NCBI GenBank assembly: GCA_027214345.1
Contig: JAPWHR010000004.1
Location: forward strand, 8,001 to 72,000
Direction of reading: 5' to 3'
Length of the DNA: 64,000 nt
Source of the DNA: Comamonadaceae bacterium G21597-S1
GTDB lineage: Bacteria; Pseudomonadota; Gammaproteobacteria; Burkholderiales; Burkholderiaceae_C
Shown here: piece after piece, positions 44,322 through 53,705 of the stretch
Layout: each line of letters opens with the position of its first letter
Numbering within the stretch: the first letter of the stretch is position 1
Position numbers and translations under genes: made by a program
The notes under the pieces: model-generated
What the model saw: the letters and a program-made list of their open reading frames with translations, nothing else
Told to the model about the DNA's origin: nothing
Database searches by the model: none

Positions 44322-44373
44322 ACACGGCCCGCGCCACCGAACCGCATCTCCCCCGCTTTCCAAGGAGTCCCTG

Positions 44374-47300
44374 ATGAGCCATTTCCTCGATCGACTGACC
44401 TATTTCTCGCAGCCACGCGAGAACTTCGCCGGTGACCACGGTGTCACCACCGGCGAAGACCGTACCTGGGAGGACGCCTACCGCAACCGCTGGGCGCACG
44501 ACAAGATCGTGCGCTCCACCCATGGCGTGAACTGCACCGGTTCGTGTTCGTGGAAGATCTACGTCAAGGGCGGCATCGTGACCTGGGAGACCCAGCAAAC
44601 CGACTACCCGCGCACCCGCTGGGACATGCCCAACCACGAGCCGCGCGGCTGCGCACGCGGGGCCAGCTACAGCTGGTACCTGTACAGCGCGAACCGGGTC
44701 AAGTACCCGATGGTGCGCGGTCGGCTGCTCAAGACCTGGCGCGCGGCGCGGCTCACGCTCGAGCCGGTCGACGCCTGGGCATCCATCGTCGAGGACAACG
44801 CCAAGCGGCGCGACTACCAGAGCATCCGAGGCCTGGGCGGCATGGTGCGCTCGAGCTGGGACGAGGTCAACGAGATCATCGCCGCGGCCAACGTCTACAC
44901 GATCAAGAAACACGGGCCGGACCGGGTCATCGGCTTCTCACCGATCCCGGCCATGTCCATGGTCAGCTACGCGGCCGGCAGTCGTTACCTGAGCCTGATC
45001 GGTGGCGTGTGCATGAGTTTCTACGACTGGTACTGCGACCTGCCGCCGAGCAGCCCGCAGGTCTGGGGCGAACAGACCGACGTGCCGGAATCGGCCGACT
45101 GGTACAACTCGACCTACATCATCGCCTGGGGCTCCAACGTGCCGCAGACCCGCACGCCGGACGCCCACTTCTTCACCGAGGTGCGTTACAAGGGCGCCAA
45201 GACGGTGGCGGTCACGCCCGACTATTCCGAGGTCGCCAAGCTGTCCGACATCTGGATGAACCCCAAGCAGGGCACCGACGCCGCCGTGGCGATGGCCATG
45301 GGCCATGTCATCCTCAAGGAGTTCTATTTCCCCGAGAAGGGCGAGCGCAGCAGCTATTTCGACGACTACGTGCGTCGCTACACCGACATGCCGATGCTGG
45401 TCATGCTCAAGGAGCACCAGCAACCCGACGGCACGACCATCATGGTGCCGGACCGCTACGTGCGTGCGTCGGACTTCAATGGCAAACTCGGCCAGGCCAA
45501 CAATCCCGAGTGGAAGACGGTGGCCTTCGACGACAGCGGCAAGGTCGTGTTGCCCAACGGGGCCATTGGTTTCCGCTGGGGCCCCGACGGCCGCGCCGAC
45601 GCCGGCCAGTGGAACCTGGAGTCCAGGGAAGCGCGCCACGGCAACGACGTCCGGTTGCGCCTGTCGGTGATGGAGGGGGACCAGGCCGGCATGGAAACCG
45701 CCAAGGTCGGCTTCCCCTACTTCGGCGGCATCGCGACACCGAACTTCTCGCACAACGACAGCGGCGACGCCGCGAAGGACGTGCTGGTGCGAACCGTGCC
45801 GGTGGCGCGCATATCCCTGGGCAAGGAAGGCGAGCAACGCGAGGCGCTGGTGGCCACGGTGTTCGACCTGCAGGTCGCCAACTACGGCGTCGCGCGCGGC
45901 CTTCCCGGCGAGATGGCGGCGAAGGATTTCGACGACGACACGCCGTACACGCCGGCCTGGCAGGAAAAGATCACCGGCACGCCGCGCAAGCAGCTGATCA
46001 CGGTGGCGCGCCAGTTCGCCGAGAACGCCGACAAGACGCATGGAAAATCCATGGTCATCATCGGCGCGGCGATGAACCACTGGTACCACAGCGACATGAA
46101 CTACCGCGGCATCATCAACATGCTGATGATGTGCGGCTGCATCGGGCAAAGTGGTGGCGGCTGGGCGCACTACGTGGGCCAGGAGAAGCTGCGCCCGCAG
46201 ACCGGCTGGACCGCGCTGGCATTCGCACTCGACTGGATCCGCCCGCCGCGCCAGCAGAACAGCACCAGCTTCTTCTACGCCCACACCGACCAGTGGCGCT
46301 ACGAGAAGCTGACGATGGAGGAAGTGGTCTCGCCGCTGGCCGACAAGAAGCTGTACGGCGGCAGCATGATCGACTACAACGTGCGCGCCGAACGCATGGG
46401 CTGGCTGCCGTCGGCGCCGCAGCTGCAGACGAATCCGATGCAGGTGGTGCGCGACGCCGCTGCCGCCGGCATGGACGCGAAGGACTACGCGGTCAAGTCG
46501 CTCAAGGACGGCTCGCTCAAGATGAGCTGCACCGACCCGGACCACCCGGCCAACTGGCCACGCAACATGTTCATCTGGCGCTCCAATTTGCTGGGCTCCA
46601 GCGGCAAGGGGCATGAATACTTCCTCAAGCACCTGCTGGGCACCAGCCACGGCGTGCAGGGCAAGGACCTGGGCCAGGACGAAGCGAAACCGACCGAAGT
46701 CGTCTGGCACGACAAGGCGCCCGAAGGCAAGCTCGACCTGCTGGTTACGCTGGACTTCCGCATGAGCACGACCTGCCTGTATTCGGACATCGTGTTGCCC
46801 ACCGCGACCTGGTACGAGAAAAACGACCTCAACACCAGCGACATGCATCCGTTCATCCATCCGCTGTCGACCGCGGTCGATCCGGCCTGGCAGTCGCGCA
46901 GCGACTGGGACATCTACAAGGGCTTCGCGAAGAAGTTCAGCGAGATCTGCGTCGGCCACCTGGGCGTCGAGAAGGAACTGGTTCTGACCCCGCTGATGCA
47001 CGACTCGCCGGCCGAGCTGGCGCAGCCGTTCGATGTCAAGGACTGGAAGAAGGGCGAGGTCGACCTGATCCCCGGCAAGACAGGTCCTCAGATGACGGTG
47101 GTCGAACGCGACTACCCGAACGTGTACAAGCGATTCACGGCCCTCGGCCCGCTGATGAACAAGGTCGGCAACGGCGGCAAGGGCATCGCCTGGAACACGC
47201 AGACCGAGGTCAAGCAACTCGGCGAGCTCAGCGGCCTGGTCAAGGCCGAAGGCGTCACCTGCGGCATGCCGAGAATCGAGACCGACATCGATGCGGCCGA

Positions 47301-48201
47301 AGTCATCCTGCAACTGGCGCCGGAGACCAACGGCCATGTCGCCGTCAAGGCCTGGGAGGCACTGAGCAAGCAGACCGGGCGCGACCACACCCATCTGGCG
47401 ATCCACCGCGAGGACGAGAAGATCCGCTTCCGCGACATCCAGGCCCAGCCACGCAAGATCATCTCCAGCCCGACCTGGAGCGGCATCGAGAGCGAGACGG
47501 TGTCGTACAACGCCGGCTACACCAACGTGCACGAGTTGATCCCCTGGCGCACGCTGACCGGACGCCAGCAGTTCTACCTCGATCATCCGTGGATGCTGGC
47601 CTTCGGCGAAGGGTTCACGAGTTACCGTCCGCCGGTGGACCTCAAGACCACGGCCGGTATCCACAACATCAAGCCCAACGGCAACAAGGAGATCGCGCTC
47701 AACTTCATCACGCCGCACCAGAAGTGGGGCATCCACTCCACCTACACCGACAACCTGATGATGCTCACGCTCAGCCGCGGCGGCCCCTGCGTCTGGATGA
47801 GCGAGGACGACGCGAAAAGCGCCGGCATCGAGGACAACGACTGGATCGAGCTGTTCAACATCAACGGCGCCATTGCGGCACGTGCGGTGGTCAGCCAGCG
47901 CGTCAAGCCGGGCATGGTGATGATGTACCACGCACAGGAAAAGATCGTCAACACACCGGGTTCGGAGATCACCGGCGCGCGTGGAGGCATCCACAACTCG
48001 GTGACCCGCATCGTGCTCAAGCCCACGCACATGATCGGTGGTTACGCGCAGTTCAGCTACGGCTTCAACTACTACGGAACCATCGGCACCAACCGCGACG
48101 AGTTCGTCGTCGTGCGCAAGATGAAGAAGATCGACTGGCTCGATACGCCGGTCGGCGAGGAACTGGTACGACCGACCCAAGCCCACGGAGAAAACGTATG
48201 A
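44374..48201 (+). CDS. narG: respiratory nitrate reductase alpha subunit
   Basis: The 1275-residue molybdoenzyme reduces nitrate to nitrite at its Mo-bisMGD site on the cytoplasmic side. The N-terminus carries the FS0 cluster motif: HGVNCTGSCSW and CARGASYSWY. The Asp ligand region is YNSTYIIAWGSNVPQTRTPDAHF-like near residue 245. No TAT signal is present, as expected for the membrane-bound Nar. GGAGTCC precedes the start. The stop overlaps narH (ATGA). Length is near the usual ~1250. Confidence 0.97.
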   Translation: MSHFLDRLTYFSQPRENFAGDHGVTTGEDRTWEDAYRNRWAHDKIVRSTHGVNCTGSCSWKIYVKGGIVTWETQQTDYPRTRWDMPNHEPRGCARGASYSWYLYSANRVKYPMVRGRLLKTWRAARLTLEPVDAWASIVEDNAKRRDYQSIRGLGGMVRSSWDEVNEIIAAANVYTIKKHGPDRVIGFSPIPAMSMVSYAAGSRYLSLIGGVCMSFYDWYCDLPPSSPQVWGEQTDVPESADWYNSTYIIAWGSNVPQTRTPDAHFFTEVRYKGAKTVAVTPDYSEVAKLSDIWMNPKQGTDAAVAMAMGHVILKEFYFPEKGERSSYFDDYVRRYTDMPMLVMLKEHQQPDGTTIMVPDRYVRASDFNGKLGQANNPEWKTVAFDDSGKVVLPNGAIGFRWGPDGRADAGQWNLESREARHGNDVRLRLSVMEGDQAGMETAKVGFPYFGGIATPNFSHNDSGDAAKDVLVRTVPVARISLGKEGEQREALVATVFDLQVANYGVARGLPGEMAAKDFDDDTPYTPAWQEKITGTPRKQLITVARQFAENADKTHGKSMVIIGAAMNHWYHSDMNYRGIINMLMMCGCIGQSGGGWAHYVGQEKLRPQTGWTALAFALDWIRPPRQQNSTSFFYAHTDQWRYEKLTMEEVVSPLADKKLYGGSMIDYNVRAERMGWLPSAPQLQTNPMQVVRDAAAAGMDAKDYAVKSLKDGSLKMSCTDPDHPANWPRNMFIWRSNLLGSSGKGHEYFLKHLLGTSHGVQGKDLGQDEAKPTEVVWHDKAPEGKLDLLVTLDFRMSTTCLYSDIVLPTATWYEKNDLNTSDMHPFIHPLSTAVDPAWQSRSDWDIYKGFAKKFSEICVGHLGVEKELVLTPLMHDSPAELAQPFDVKDWKKGEVDLIPGKTGPQMTVVERDYPNVYKRFTALGPLMNKVGNGGKGIAWNTQTEVKQLGELSGLVKAEGVTCGMPRIETDIDAAEVILQLAPETNGHVAVKAWEALSKQTGRDHTHLAIHREDEKIRFRDIQAQPRKIISSPTWSGIESETVSYNAGYTNVHELIPWRTLTGRQQFYLDHPWMLAFGEGFTSYRPPVDLKTTAGIHNIKPNGNKEIALNFITPHQKWGIHSTYTDNLMMLTLSRGGPCVWMSEDDAKSAGIEDNDWIELFNINGAIAARAVVSQRVKPGMVMMYHAQEKIVNTPGSEITGARGGIHNSVTRIVLKPTHMIGGYAQFSYGFNYYGTIGTNRDEFVVVRKMKKIDWLDTPVGEELVRPTQAHGENV

Positions 48202-49721
48202 AGATCAGAGCCCAAATCGGCATGGTGCTGAACCTGGACAAGTGCATCGGTTGCCACACCTGTTCGGTCACCTGCAAGAACGTCTGGACCAGCCGCCCCG
48301 GCATGGAATACGCCTGGTTCAACAACGTCGAGACCAAGCCCGGCATCGGTTACCCCAAGGAATGGGAGAACCAGGACAAGTGGAACGGCGGCTGGGTGCG
48401 CAAGTCAAACGGCAGCATCGAGTTGCGCCAGGGGGCCAAGTGGAAGCTGCTGATGCGGATCTTCGCCAATCCCAACCTGCCGCAGATCGACGACTACTAC
48501 GAACCCTTCACCTTCGACTACGCCCACCTGCAGGCGGCGCCCGAGATGAAGGCCACGCCGACGGCGCGCCCGCGCAGCCTGATCACCGGCCAGCAGATGG
48601 ACAAGATCGTCTGGGGTCCGAACTGGGAGGAGATCCTGGGCGGCGAGTTCTCCAAGCGCAACAAGGACCGCAACTTCGACGACATCCAGAAGGACATCTA
48701 CGGCCAGTTCGAGAACACCTTCATGATGTACCTGCCGCGGCTGTGCGAACACTGCCTGAACCCGGCCTGCGTCGCGTCCTGTCCGTCGGGCTCGATCTAC
48801 AAGCGCGAGGAAGACGGCATCGTGCTGATCGACCAGGACAAGTGCCGCGGCTGGCGCATGTGCGTGTCGGGCTGCCCGTACAAGAAGATCTACTACAACT
48901 GGAAAAGCGGCAAGGCCGAGAAATGCATCTTCTGCTATCCGCGCATCGAGGCCGGCCAGCCCACCGTGTGTTCGGAAACCTGCGTCGGTCGCATCCGTTA
49001 CCTGGGCGTGCTGCTGTACGACGCGGACCGCATCCAGGAAGCGGCCAACGTCGAACACGACCGTGACCTGTACAACGCGCAGCTCGACATCTTCCTGGAT
49101 CCATTTGACCCGAAGATCATCGAACAGGCCCGCATCGACGGCATTCCCGACCAGTGGATGGAAGCCGCGCGCAACAGCCCGGTCTACAAGATGGCCGTGC
49201 AGTGGCGCGTCGCCCTGCCGCTGCACCCGGAATACCGCACGCTGCCGATGGTCTGGTACGTGCCGCCGCTGTCTCCGATCTCGGCTGCAGCCAATGCCGG
49301 CCACATCGGCGCCAACGGCCAGATACCGGATGTCAACCAGCTGCGCATCCCGGTCAAGTACCTGGCCAACCTGCTGACGGCCGGCGACACGGTGCCGGTG
49401 GTGCGCGCGTTGGAGCGCATGCTCGCGATGCGGGCCTTCCAGCGCGAGAAACATGTCGAGCAGAACATCAATACGTCGGTACTCGATCAGGTCGGACTCT
49501 CCACGGCCGAGGTCGAGGAGATGTACCAGGTGATGGCAATCGCCAACTACGAAGACCGTTTCGTGATCCCGACCACGCACCGCGAATACGCCGAGAACAC
49601 GTTCAACGTGCGCGGCGGCTGCGGCTTCAGCTTCGGCAACGGCTGCTCGGAAGGGACCGGCGAGGTCAGCCTGTTCGGCAGCGAGAAGAAACGCACCATC
49701 CCGATCCGGGCGGAGGTATGA
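48198..49721 (+). CDS. narH: respiratory nitrate reductase beta subunit
   Basis: The 507-residue ferredoxin-like subunit passes electrons from NarI to NarG. Four Fe-S motifs are present: CIGCHTCSVTC near residue 16, LCEHCLNPACVASCP near 184, CRGWRMCVSGCP near 217 with the Trp in place of a Cys as in the [3Fe-4S] cluster, and CIFCYPRIEAGQPTVC near 243. The start overlaps the narG stop and the stop overlaps narJ. The C-terminal ~100 residues match the NarH tail. Confidence 0.97.
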   Translation: MKIRAQIGMVLNLDKCIGCHTCSVTCKNVWTSRPGMEYAWFNNVETKPGIGYPKEWENQDKWNGGWVRKSNGSIELRQGAKWKLLMRIFANPNLPQIDDYYEPFTFDYAHLQAAPEMKATPTARPRSLITGQQMDKIVWGPNWEEILGGEFSKRNKDRNFDDIQKDIYGQFENTFMMYLPRLCEHCLNPACVASCPSGSIYKREEDGIVLIDQDKCRGWRMCVSGCPYKKIYYNWKSGKAEKCIFCYPRIEAGQPTVCSETCVGRIRYLGVLLYDADRIQEAANVEHDRDLYNAQLDIFLDPFDPKIIEQARIDGIPDQWMEAARNSPVYKMAVQWRVALPLHPEYRTLPMVWYVPPLSPISAAANAGHIGANGQIPDVNQLRIPVKYLANLLTAGDTVPVVRALERMLAMRAFQREKHVEQNINTSVLDQVGLSTAEVEEMYQVMAIANYEDRFVIPTTHREYAENTFNVRGGCGFSFGNGCSEGTGEVSLFGSEKKRTIPIRAEV

Positions 49722-50425
49722 ACATGTTCGGTTCCAACAAACCCGTCGCGGCCGCCCGCACCCTGCGCACGCTGGCAGTGCTGCTCGGGTATCCCGACTC
49801 CGGGCTGCGCCAGGCCCTGCCCCAGATGCGCGACGTGCTGCGCGCCGAGCAGGCCTTGTCCGCGCCCCGCCTGGGCGAGATCGAAGCCCTGCTGACCCTG
49901 CTTGCGCGGCGCGACATCCTGGACAACGAGGCGGAATACGTTGCGCTTTTCGACCGCGGACGCGCAACCTCGCTGCACCTGTTCGAACATGTGCACGGCG
50001 ACTCGCGCGACCGGGGTCCGGCCATGATCGACCTGGCCCAGACCTACGAAAAAGCCGGGCTCTACCTGGCCGAAGGCGAACTGCCCGACTACCTGCCGGT
50101 GGTACTGGAATTCGTGTCGACCCAGCCCCCGAAGGAGGCACAGGCCTTCCTGGCCGAGATGGCGCATATCTTCAACGCCATCTTCGCCGCGCTGCAGAAG
50201 CACGAAAGTCCGTATGCCAGCGTACTGGGCGCATTGCTGGAGCTGGCCGGCGAGAAGGCGCAGGCCGTCACCGTGCCGAAGGAAGACGACCTCGACGAGA
50301 GCTGGGCCGAACCCCCGGTGTTCGACGGCTGCTCGACCAAGGGCCAGGCGCGGCCCGGAGAAGAACAGACCATACAGATTGTCCGGCGCAAGGGCGCCGC
50401 CATGCATGAAGGAGCCCCATCATGA
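49718..50425 (+). CDS. narJ: nitrate reductase assembly chaperone
   Basis: The 235-residue NarJ (TorD-like) chaperone binds apo-NarG and helps Mo-cofactor insertion. LLGYPDSGLRQALP at residue 22, ALFDRGRATSLHLFEHVHGDSRDRG at about 75, and the LYLAEGELPDYLPVVLEF segment near 115 mark the family. Start and stop overlap narH and narI with four bases each. Cytoplasmic, not part of the final enzyme. Confidence 0.94.
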   Translation: MNMFGSNKPVAAARTLRTLAVLLGYPDSGLRQALPQMRDVLRAEQALSAPRLGEIEALLTLLARRDILDNEAEYVALFDRGRATSLHLFEHVHGDSRDRGPAMIDLAQTYEKAGLYLAEGELPDYLPVVLEFVSTQPPKEAQAFLAEMAHIFNAIFAALQKHESPYASVLGALLELAGEKAQAVTVPKEDDLDESWAEPPVFDGCSTKGQARPGEEQTIQIVRRKGAAMHEGAPS

Positions 50426-51165
50426 GCAGCATCCAGACCTACCTGCACAATTTCGCGTTCAACGTCTACCCCTACGTCTGCCTGGCGGTGTTCCTGATGG
50501 GCAGCCTGGCGCGTTTTGACCGCGACCAGTACACGTGGAAGAGCGATTCCTCGCAGATGTTGCGCACCGGCACGCTGCGCTGGGGCAGCAACCTGTTCCA
50601 CGCCGGCATCCTGTTCCTGTTTTTCGGCCACTTCGTCGGCCTGCTGACGCCGCACTGGGTCTACGAGCCCTTCATCACCCCCGGCCAGAAGCAGATGATT
50701 GCCGTCACGGCCGGCGGCATCGCCGGCGCCATCTGCTTCGTCGGCCTGAGCCTGTTGCTGCACCGCCGGCTGTTCGACCCGCGCATCCGGTTGACCAGCC
50801 ACCGCACCGACATCGCCATCCTGCTGATCCTGTGGGTGCAACTGGTGCTGGGCCTGGTCACGCTGCCGTTCTCGTTTGCACACAACGACGGCAATGTCAT
50901 GTTGCTGTTGTCGGAATGGGCGCAACGCATCGTGACCTTCCGTCCCGATGCATCCTTGCTGGTCGCCGTGGACTGGCCGTTCAAGCTGCACCTGGTGCTG
51001 GGCATGACCATCTTCCTGCTGTTCCCGTTCAGCCGGCTGGTCCATGTCTGGAGCGGATTTGCCACCGTGGCCTACCTGTTCCGTCCGCACCAGATGGTGC
51101 GCAGCCGCCGCCTGAACGTGCCCGCGGGGCACAACCAGCCGCGCCAGCCTGGCGCCGGCGTCTGA
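50422..51165 (+). CDS. narI: respiratory nitrate reductase gamma subunit (cytochrome b)
   Basis: The 247-residue integral membrane subunit binds two b hemes and takes electrons from quinol. Heme His candidates are in NLFHAGILFLFFGHFVG (near 53 and 63) and FKLHLVLGMTIFLLFPFSRLVHVWS (near 184 and 202). Five membrane segments. The start overlaps narJ. The C-terminus ends with the RRLNVPAGHNQPRQPG tail. Confidence 0.95.
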   Translation: MSSIQTYLHNFAFNVYPYVCLAVFLMGSLARFDRDQYTWKSDSSQMLRTGTLRWGSNLFHAGILFLFFGHFVGLLTPHWVYEPFITPGQKQMIAVTAGGIAGAICFVGLSLLLHRRLFDPRIRLTSHRTDIAILLILWVQLVLGLVTLPFSFAHNDGNVMLLLSEWAQRIVTFRPDASLLVAVDWPFKLHLVLGMTIFLLFPFSRLVHVWSGFATVAYLFRPHQMVRSRRLNVPAGHNQPRQPGAGV

Positions 51166-51189
51166 ACCGTGAACCGAAAGGGCAAACCG

Positions 51190-52002
51190 ATGACCGACTT
51201 CACATCCCCCACGGCCCTGCCAACGGCATCCGCCAATGCGCCAGTCGCCGCCATCAACGGCGTCGCGCTGCATGCCGCGGGTGCGGCGCCCACCGCCGAG
51301 GAGCTGCGCCAGCGCGCCTGCACCGAATTGCTGCGCCAGGCAGCGCAGGCCGCCGGCTTGCTGTCGCCGGACGACACGGTCGGCGAAGACGGCATCGTCA
51401 GCGAAGCCGCCAGCGATGCCATCGACCAGCTGATCGAACAGCAGGTCGTGGTGCCCGAGCCGACGGAGCAGGCCTGCGAGCGCCATTACCTGGCCCATGC
51501 GGCAAGTTACCGCACCGGCGAGAAGGTGCATGCGCGCCATATCCTGTTCGCGCTGACCCAGGGCATGGACGTCGTGAAGCTGCGCGATCGCGCCGAAGCC
51601 TGCCTGCTCGACGTGCGTTGCCACGACGGCAGCAGCAGCGAGGGTTTCGCCCGCTCGGCGCGCGAGTTCTCCAACTGCCCGAGCGGCGCCGACGGCGGCG
51701 ACCTGGGCTGGCTCACGCGTGACGCGGTCGCGCCCGAGCTGGCACGCGAGCTGTTCGCGCAGACCCAGATCGGCGTATTGCCGCGCCTGGTGCACAGCCG
51801 CTTCGGCCTGCATGTGGTCGAGATCCTGGGGCGCGAACCGGGCCAGGACCAGCCGTTCACCGCCGTGCGGGGCGCGGTTGCGATGGCCTTGCGACAACAC
51901 AGCTTCGTCACCGCGCTGCGCCAGTATCTGCAGTTGCTGGCCGGCCAGGCCCGTGTCGTGGGTGTCGACCTGGAGGCGGCCGACACGCCCCTGGTCCAGT
52001 GA
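51190..52002 (+). CDS. PpiC-type peptidyl-prolyl isomerase of the nar operon
   Basis: The 270-residue protein has an N-terminal SurA/NifM-like helical part (residues 10-110) and a parvulin domain: VHARHILFAL, GADGGDLGWLTRDAVAPELA and HSRFGLHVVEI. It probably has cis-trans prolyl isomerase activity and helps fold Nar or a partner. No signal peptide is present, so it is likely cytoplasmic, in the manner of NifM. It follows narI by 24 bases, so it is the last gene of the nar operon. A GTG at 51169 is an alternative start. Confidence 0.82.
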   Translation: MTDFTSPTALPTASANAPVAAINGVALHAAGAAPTAEELRQRACTELLRQAAQAAGLLSPDDTVGEDGIVSEAASDAIDQLIEQQVVVPEPTEQACERHYLAHAASYRTGEKVHARHILFALTQGMDVVKLRDRAEACLLDVRCHDGSSSEGFARSAREFSNCPSGADGGDLGWLTRDAVAPELARELFAQTQIGVLPRLVHSRFGLHVVEILGREPGQDQPFTAVRGAVAMALRQHSFVTALRQYLQLLAGQARVVGVDLEAADTPLVQ

Positions 52003-52040
52003 ACCGGCGGCGACCGCGACCGGTGCACCGGTCCGGTCGC

Positions 52041-52054
52041 TTGACCGGAATCAA
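52041..52054 (+). promoter_or_regulatory. FNR-type box upstream of hemerythrin-like gene
   Basis: TTGAC-CGGA-ATCAA has one mismatch to the FNR consensus. Its centre is about 41.5 bases upstream of an expected start near 52089, and CACAAT (52077-52082) is in place for a -10. It fits a class II FNR promoter for the gene at 52120. Confidence 0.6.
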
Positions 52055-52119
52055 ACCTCGCCGCACCGATGCCGGACACAATGACGATCGAATACCTTAT
52101 CCGTGCGAGGAGACCGACC

Positions 52120-52662
52120 ATGACCGATGACACCATGCCCGCCAGCCAGGACGCACCGATTGCGAACTTCTCGCAGTGCCATGTCGGCATCATCGGCCAC
52201 CTTGACGCGCTCGGCGAATTGCCGGCCCTGATGGAGCCGGCGCAACGCGCGCGCAAGGTGGCGGCCGACATGCTGGCCTTCTTCGATGCGGTGATCCTGG
52301 AACACCATGGCGAAGAGGAGCGCGAACTGTTTCCCGCCGTCATGCAAAGCGCCGCCAAGGGCCGGGAGCACGAACACGTCAGGACCATGGTCGAGCGGCT
52401 GACGACGGAGCACCGGCAGATCGAAGCATGGTGGTCGCGCATCAAGCCCCAGCTCCGGCAGATCGCCAAGGGGCACGACACCACGCTCGACGCGGTGGCG
52501 GTGCAGCAGCTGGTCAAGGAATACCACGCGCACGCCCGCTACGAAGAGACCGAGTTCCTGCCGCTGTCGCAGACCATCCTGGGCCGCAACGCCAACCACA
52601 TGGCCGCACTGGGCATGTCGCTGCACATGCGCCACACCAGGCCGGTACCCGGCTACATCTGA
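52120..52662 (+). CDS. hemerythrin-domain protein
   Basis: The 180-residue protein has the HHE pattern of diiron hemerythrins: CHVGIIGHLD (residue 20), VILEHHGEEERELFP (near 62), TTEHRQIEAW (near 97) and EYHAHARYEETEFLP (near 137). The domain can sense or store O2 or NO. GAGGAG precedes the start at ATG 52120. The FNR-like box 66 bases upstream, and the nar cluster before it, suggest it serves NO or O2 handling in nitrate respiration (inference). Confidence 0.85.
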   Translation: MTDDTMPASQDAPIANFSQCHVGIIGHLDALGELPALMEPAQRARKVAADMLAFFDAVILEHHGEEERELFPAVMQSAAKGREHEHVRTMVERLTTEHRQIEAWWSRIKPQLRQIAKGHDTTLDAVAVQQLVKEYHAHARYEETEFLPLSQTILGRNANHMAALGMSLHMRHTRPVPGYI

Positions 52663-52772
52663 TCGGCGCAGGCGCCCCTGCGGGCCGGCGCGCCGTCGCC
52701 GACGAACGGTTCATGCACAATCGGCGGCTGTCGCATGTCATGCGGCTGGCCACCTTCCGCGACACCCTGCCC

Positions 52773-53480
52773 ATGAGAAAGCCCCAACTGCCCGTCTGGT
52801 TGCGCGGCATCTTCCTGATCCTGTCGCTGATCGGCCTGGGCCTGCTGGTCAAGCAGGCCGGCCTGGAGCACCTGTTCGAACGCGAATGGATCAACGCCAA
52901 TGTGCGCGGCCACGGCTACCAGGGGTTCGGCGTGTTTCTCGCCGCCGGTGCCGTGATCACCGCGCTCGGCTTGCCGCGGCAGATCGTCGCCTTCTTCGGT
53001 GGCTACGTGTTCGGCGTGCTCAGCGGCACCGTACTCAGTGCGGTCGCCACGCTCGGCGGTTGCATGCTGGCGTTCTACTATTCCCGGTGGTTCGGTCGGG
53101 CCGTGGTGCGGCGCATCTTCCCCGACAAGCTCCGGCGTTTCGACGACTTCATCCGCGGCGACCCGTTCACGATGACGCTGCTGATCCGGCTGTTGCCGGT
53201 GGGCAGCAACTTGATCACCAACCTGGTCGGAGGGGTATCGAGCATCAAGACCACGCCGTTCTTCGCCGGCAGTTTCGTCGGTTATCTGCCGCAGGCGCTG
53301 ATCTTCGCCCTGGCCGGCAGCGGACTGACCGTCGACTCGCGCTGGCGCATTGCCAGCTCGATCGTCCTGTTCGTGCTCGCCGGCCTGCTGGCACTGCCGC
53401 TGTACCGGCGCATGCGCCACGGCCGGTCGCTGGACGACACACTGGACGAGGCCGACGCCGACGCCACCTCCCGCCCCTGA
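52773..53480 (+). CDS. VTT-domain (TVP38/DedA-like) membrane protein
   Basis: The 235-residue protein has about five membrane segments and the VTT signature: ALGLPRQIVAFFGGYVFG, VATLGGCMLAFYYSRWFGR near residue 90 and RLLPVGSNLITNLVGGVSS near 140. The family moves lipids or maintains membrane potential. Its start is uncertain: 52713 and 52740 are in-frame alternatives with weak signals. It follows the hemerythrin gene by 110 bases and may share its transcript. Confidence 0.8.
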   Translation: MRKPQLPVWLRGIFLILSLIGLGLLVKQAGLEHLFEREWINANVRGHGYQGFGVFLAAGAVITALGLPRQIVAFFGGYVFGVLSGTVLSAVATLGGCMLAFYYSRWFGRAVVRRIFPDKLRRFDDFIRGDPFTMTLLIRLLPVGSNLITNLVGGVSSIKTTPFFAGSFVGYLPQALIFALAGSGLTVDSRWRIASSIVLFVLAGLLALPLYRRMRHGRSLDDTLDEADADATSRP

Positions 53481-53541
53481 CGCCGCCGCGATCGAGCGCG
53501 GCAAGGCACGAATCCTGCTAATGATCGTCATCGCGGTGGAA

Positions 53542-53583
53542 GATGCACCAGGATGTGCCTATGCGCATCTTGCATGGTGCGTC
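53542..53583. promoter_or_regulatory. tandem NtrC-like inverted repeats upstream of aapJ-like gene
   Basis: GATGCACCA (53542-53550) pairs with TGGTGCGTC (53575-53583) with one mismatch. Inside, GCAC-N6-GTGC (53545-53558) is a perfect small inverted repeat, close to the NtrC pattern GCAC-N7-GTGC. It lies 120-165 bases upstream of the binding-protein gene. I find no sigma-54 promoter downstream, so NtrC control is speculative. Confidence 0.3.
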
Positions 53584-53705
53584 CGAGTAAACCCCGATGT
53601 AACAAAAACGTGAAGACGATACAGTCATCCGCAGGACGTATGTGCCGCAGCCGGTCGTGGCCGACTGCGATGTGTGTCCATCTATATTGAATTGGAGGAA
53701 CCTCA

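Noticed and set aside
53590-53705. Sigma-54 promoter before the amino-acid transporter
   Set aside because: No GG-N10-GC pair in a TGGCAC/TTGC context was found in the stretch.
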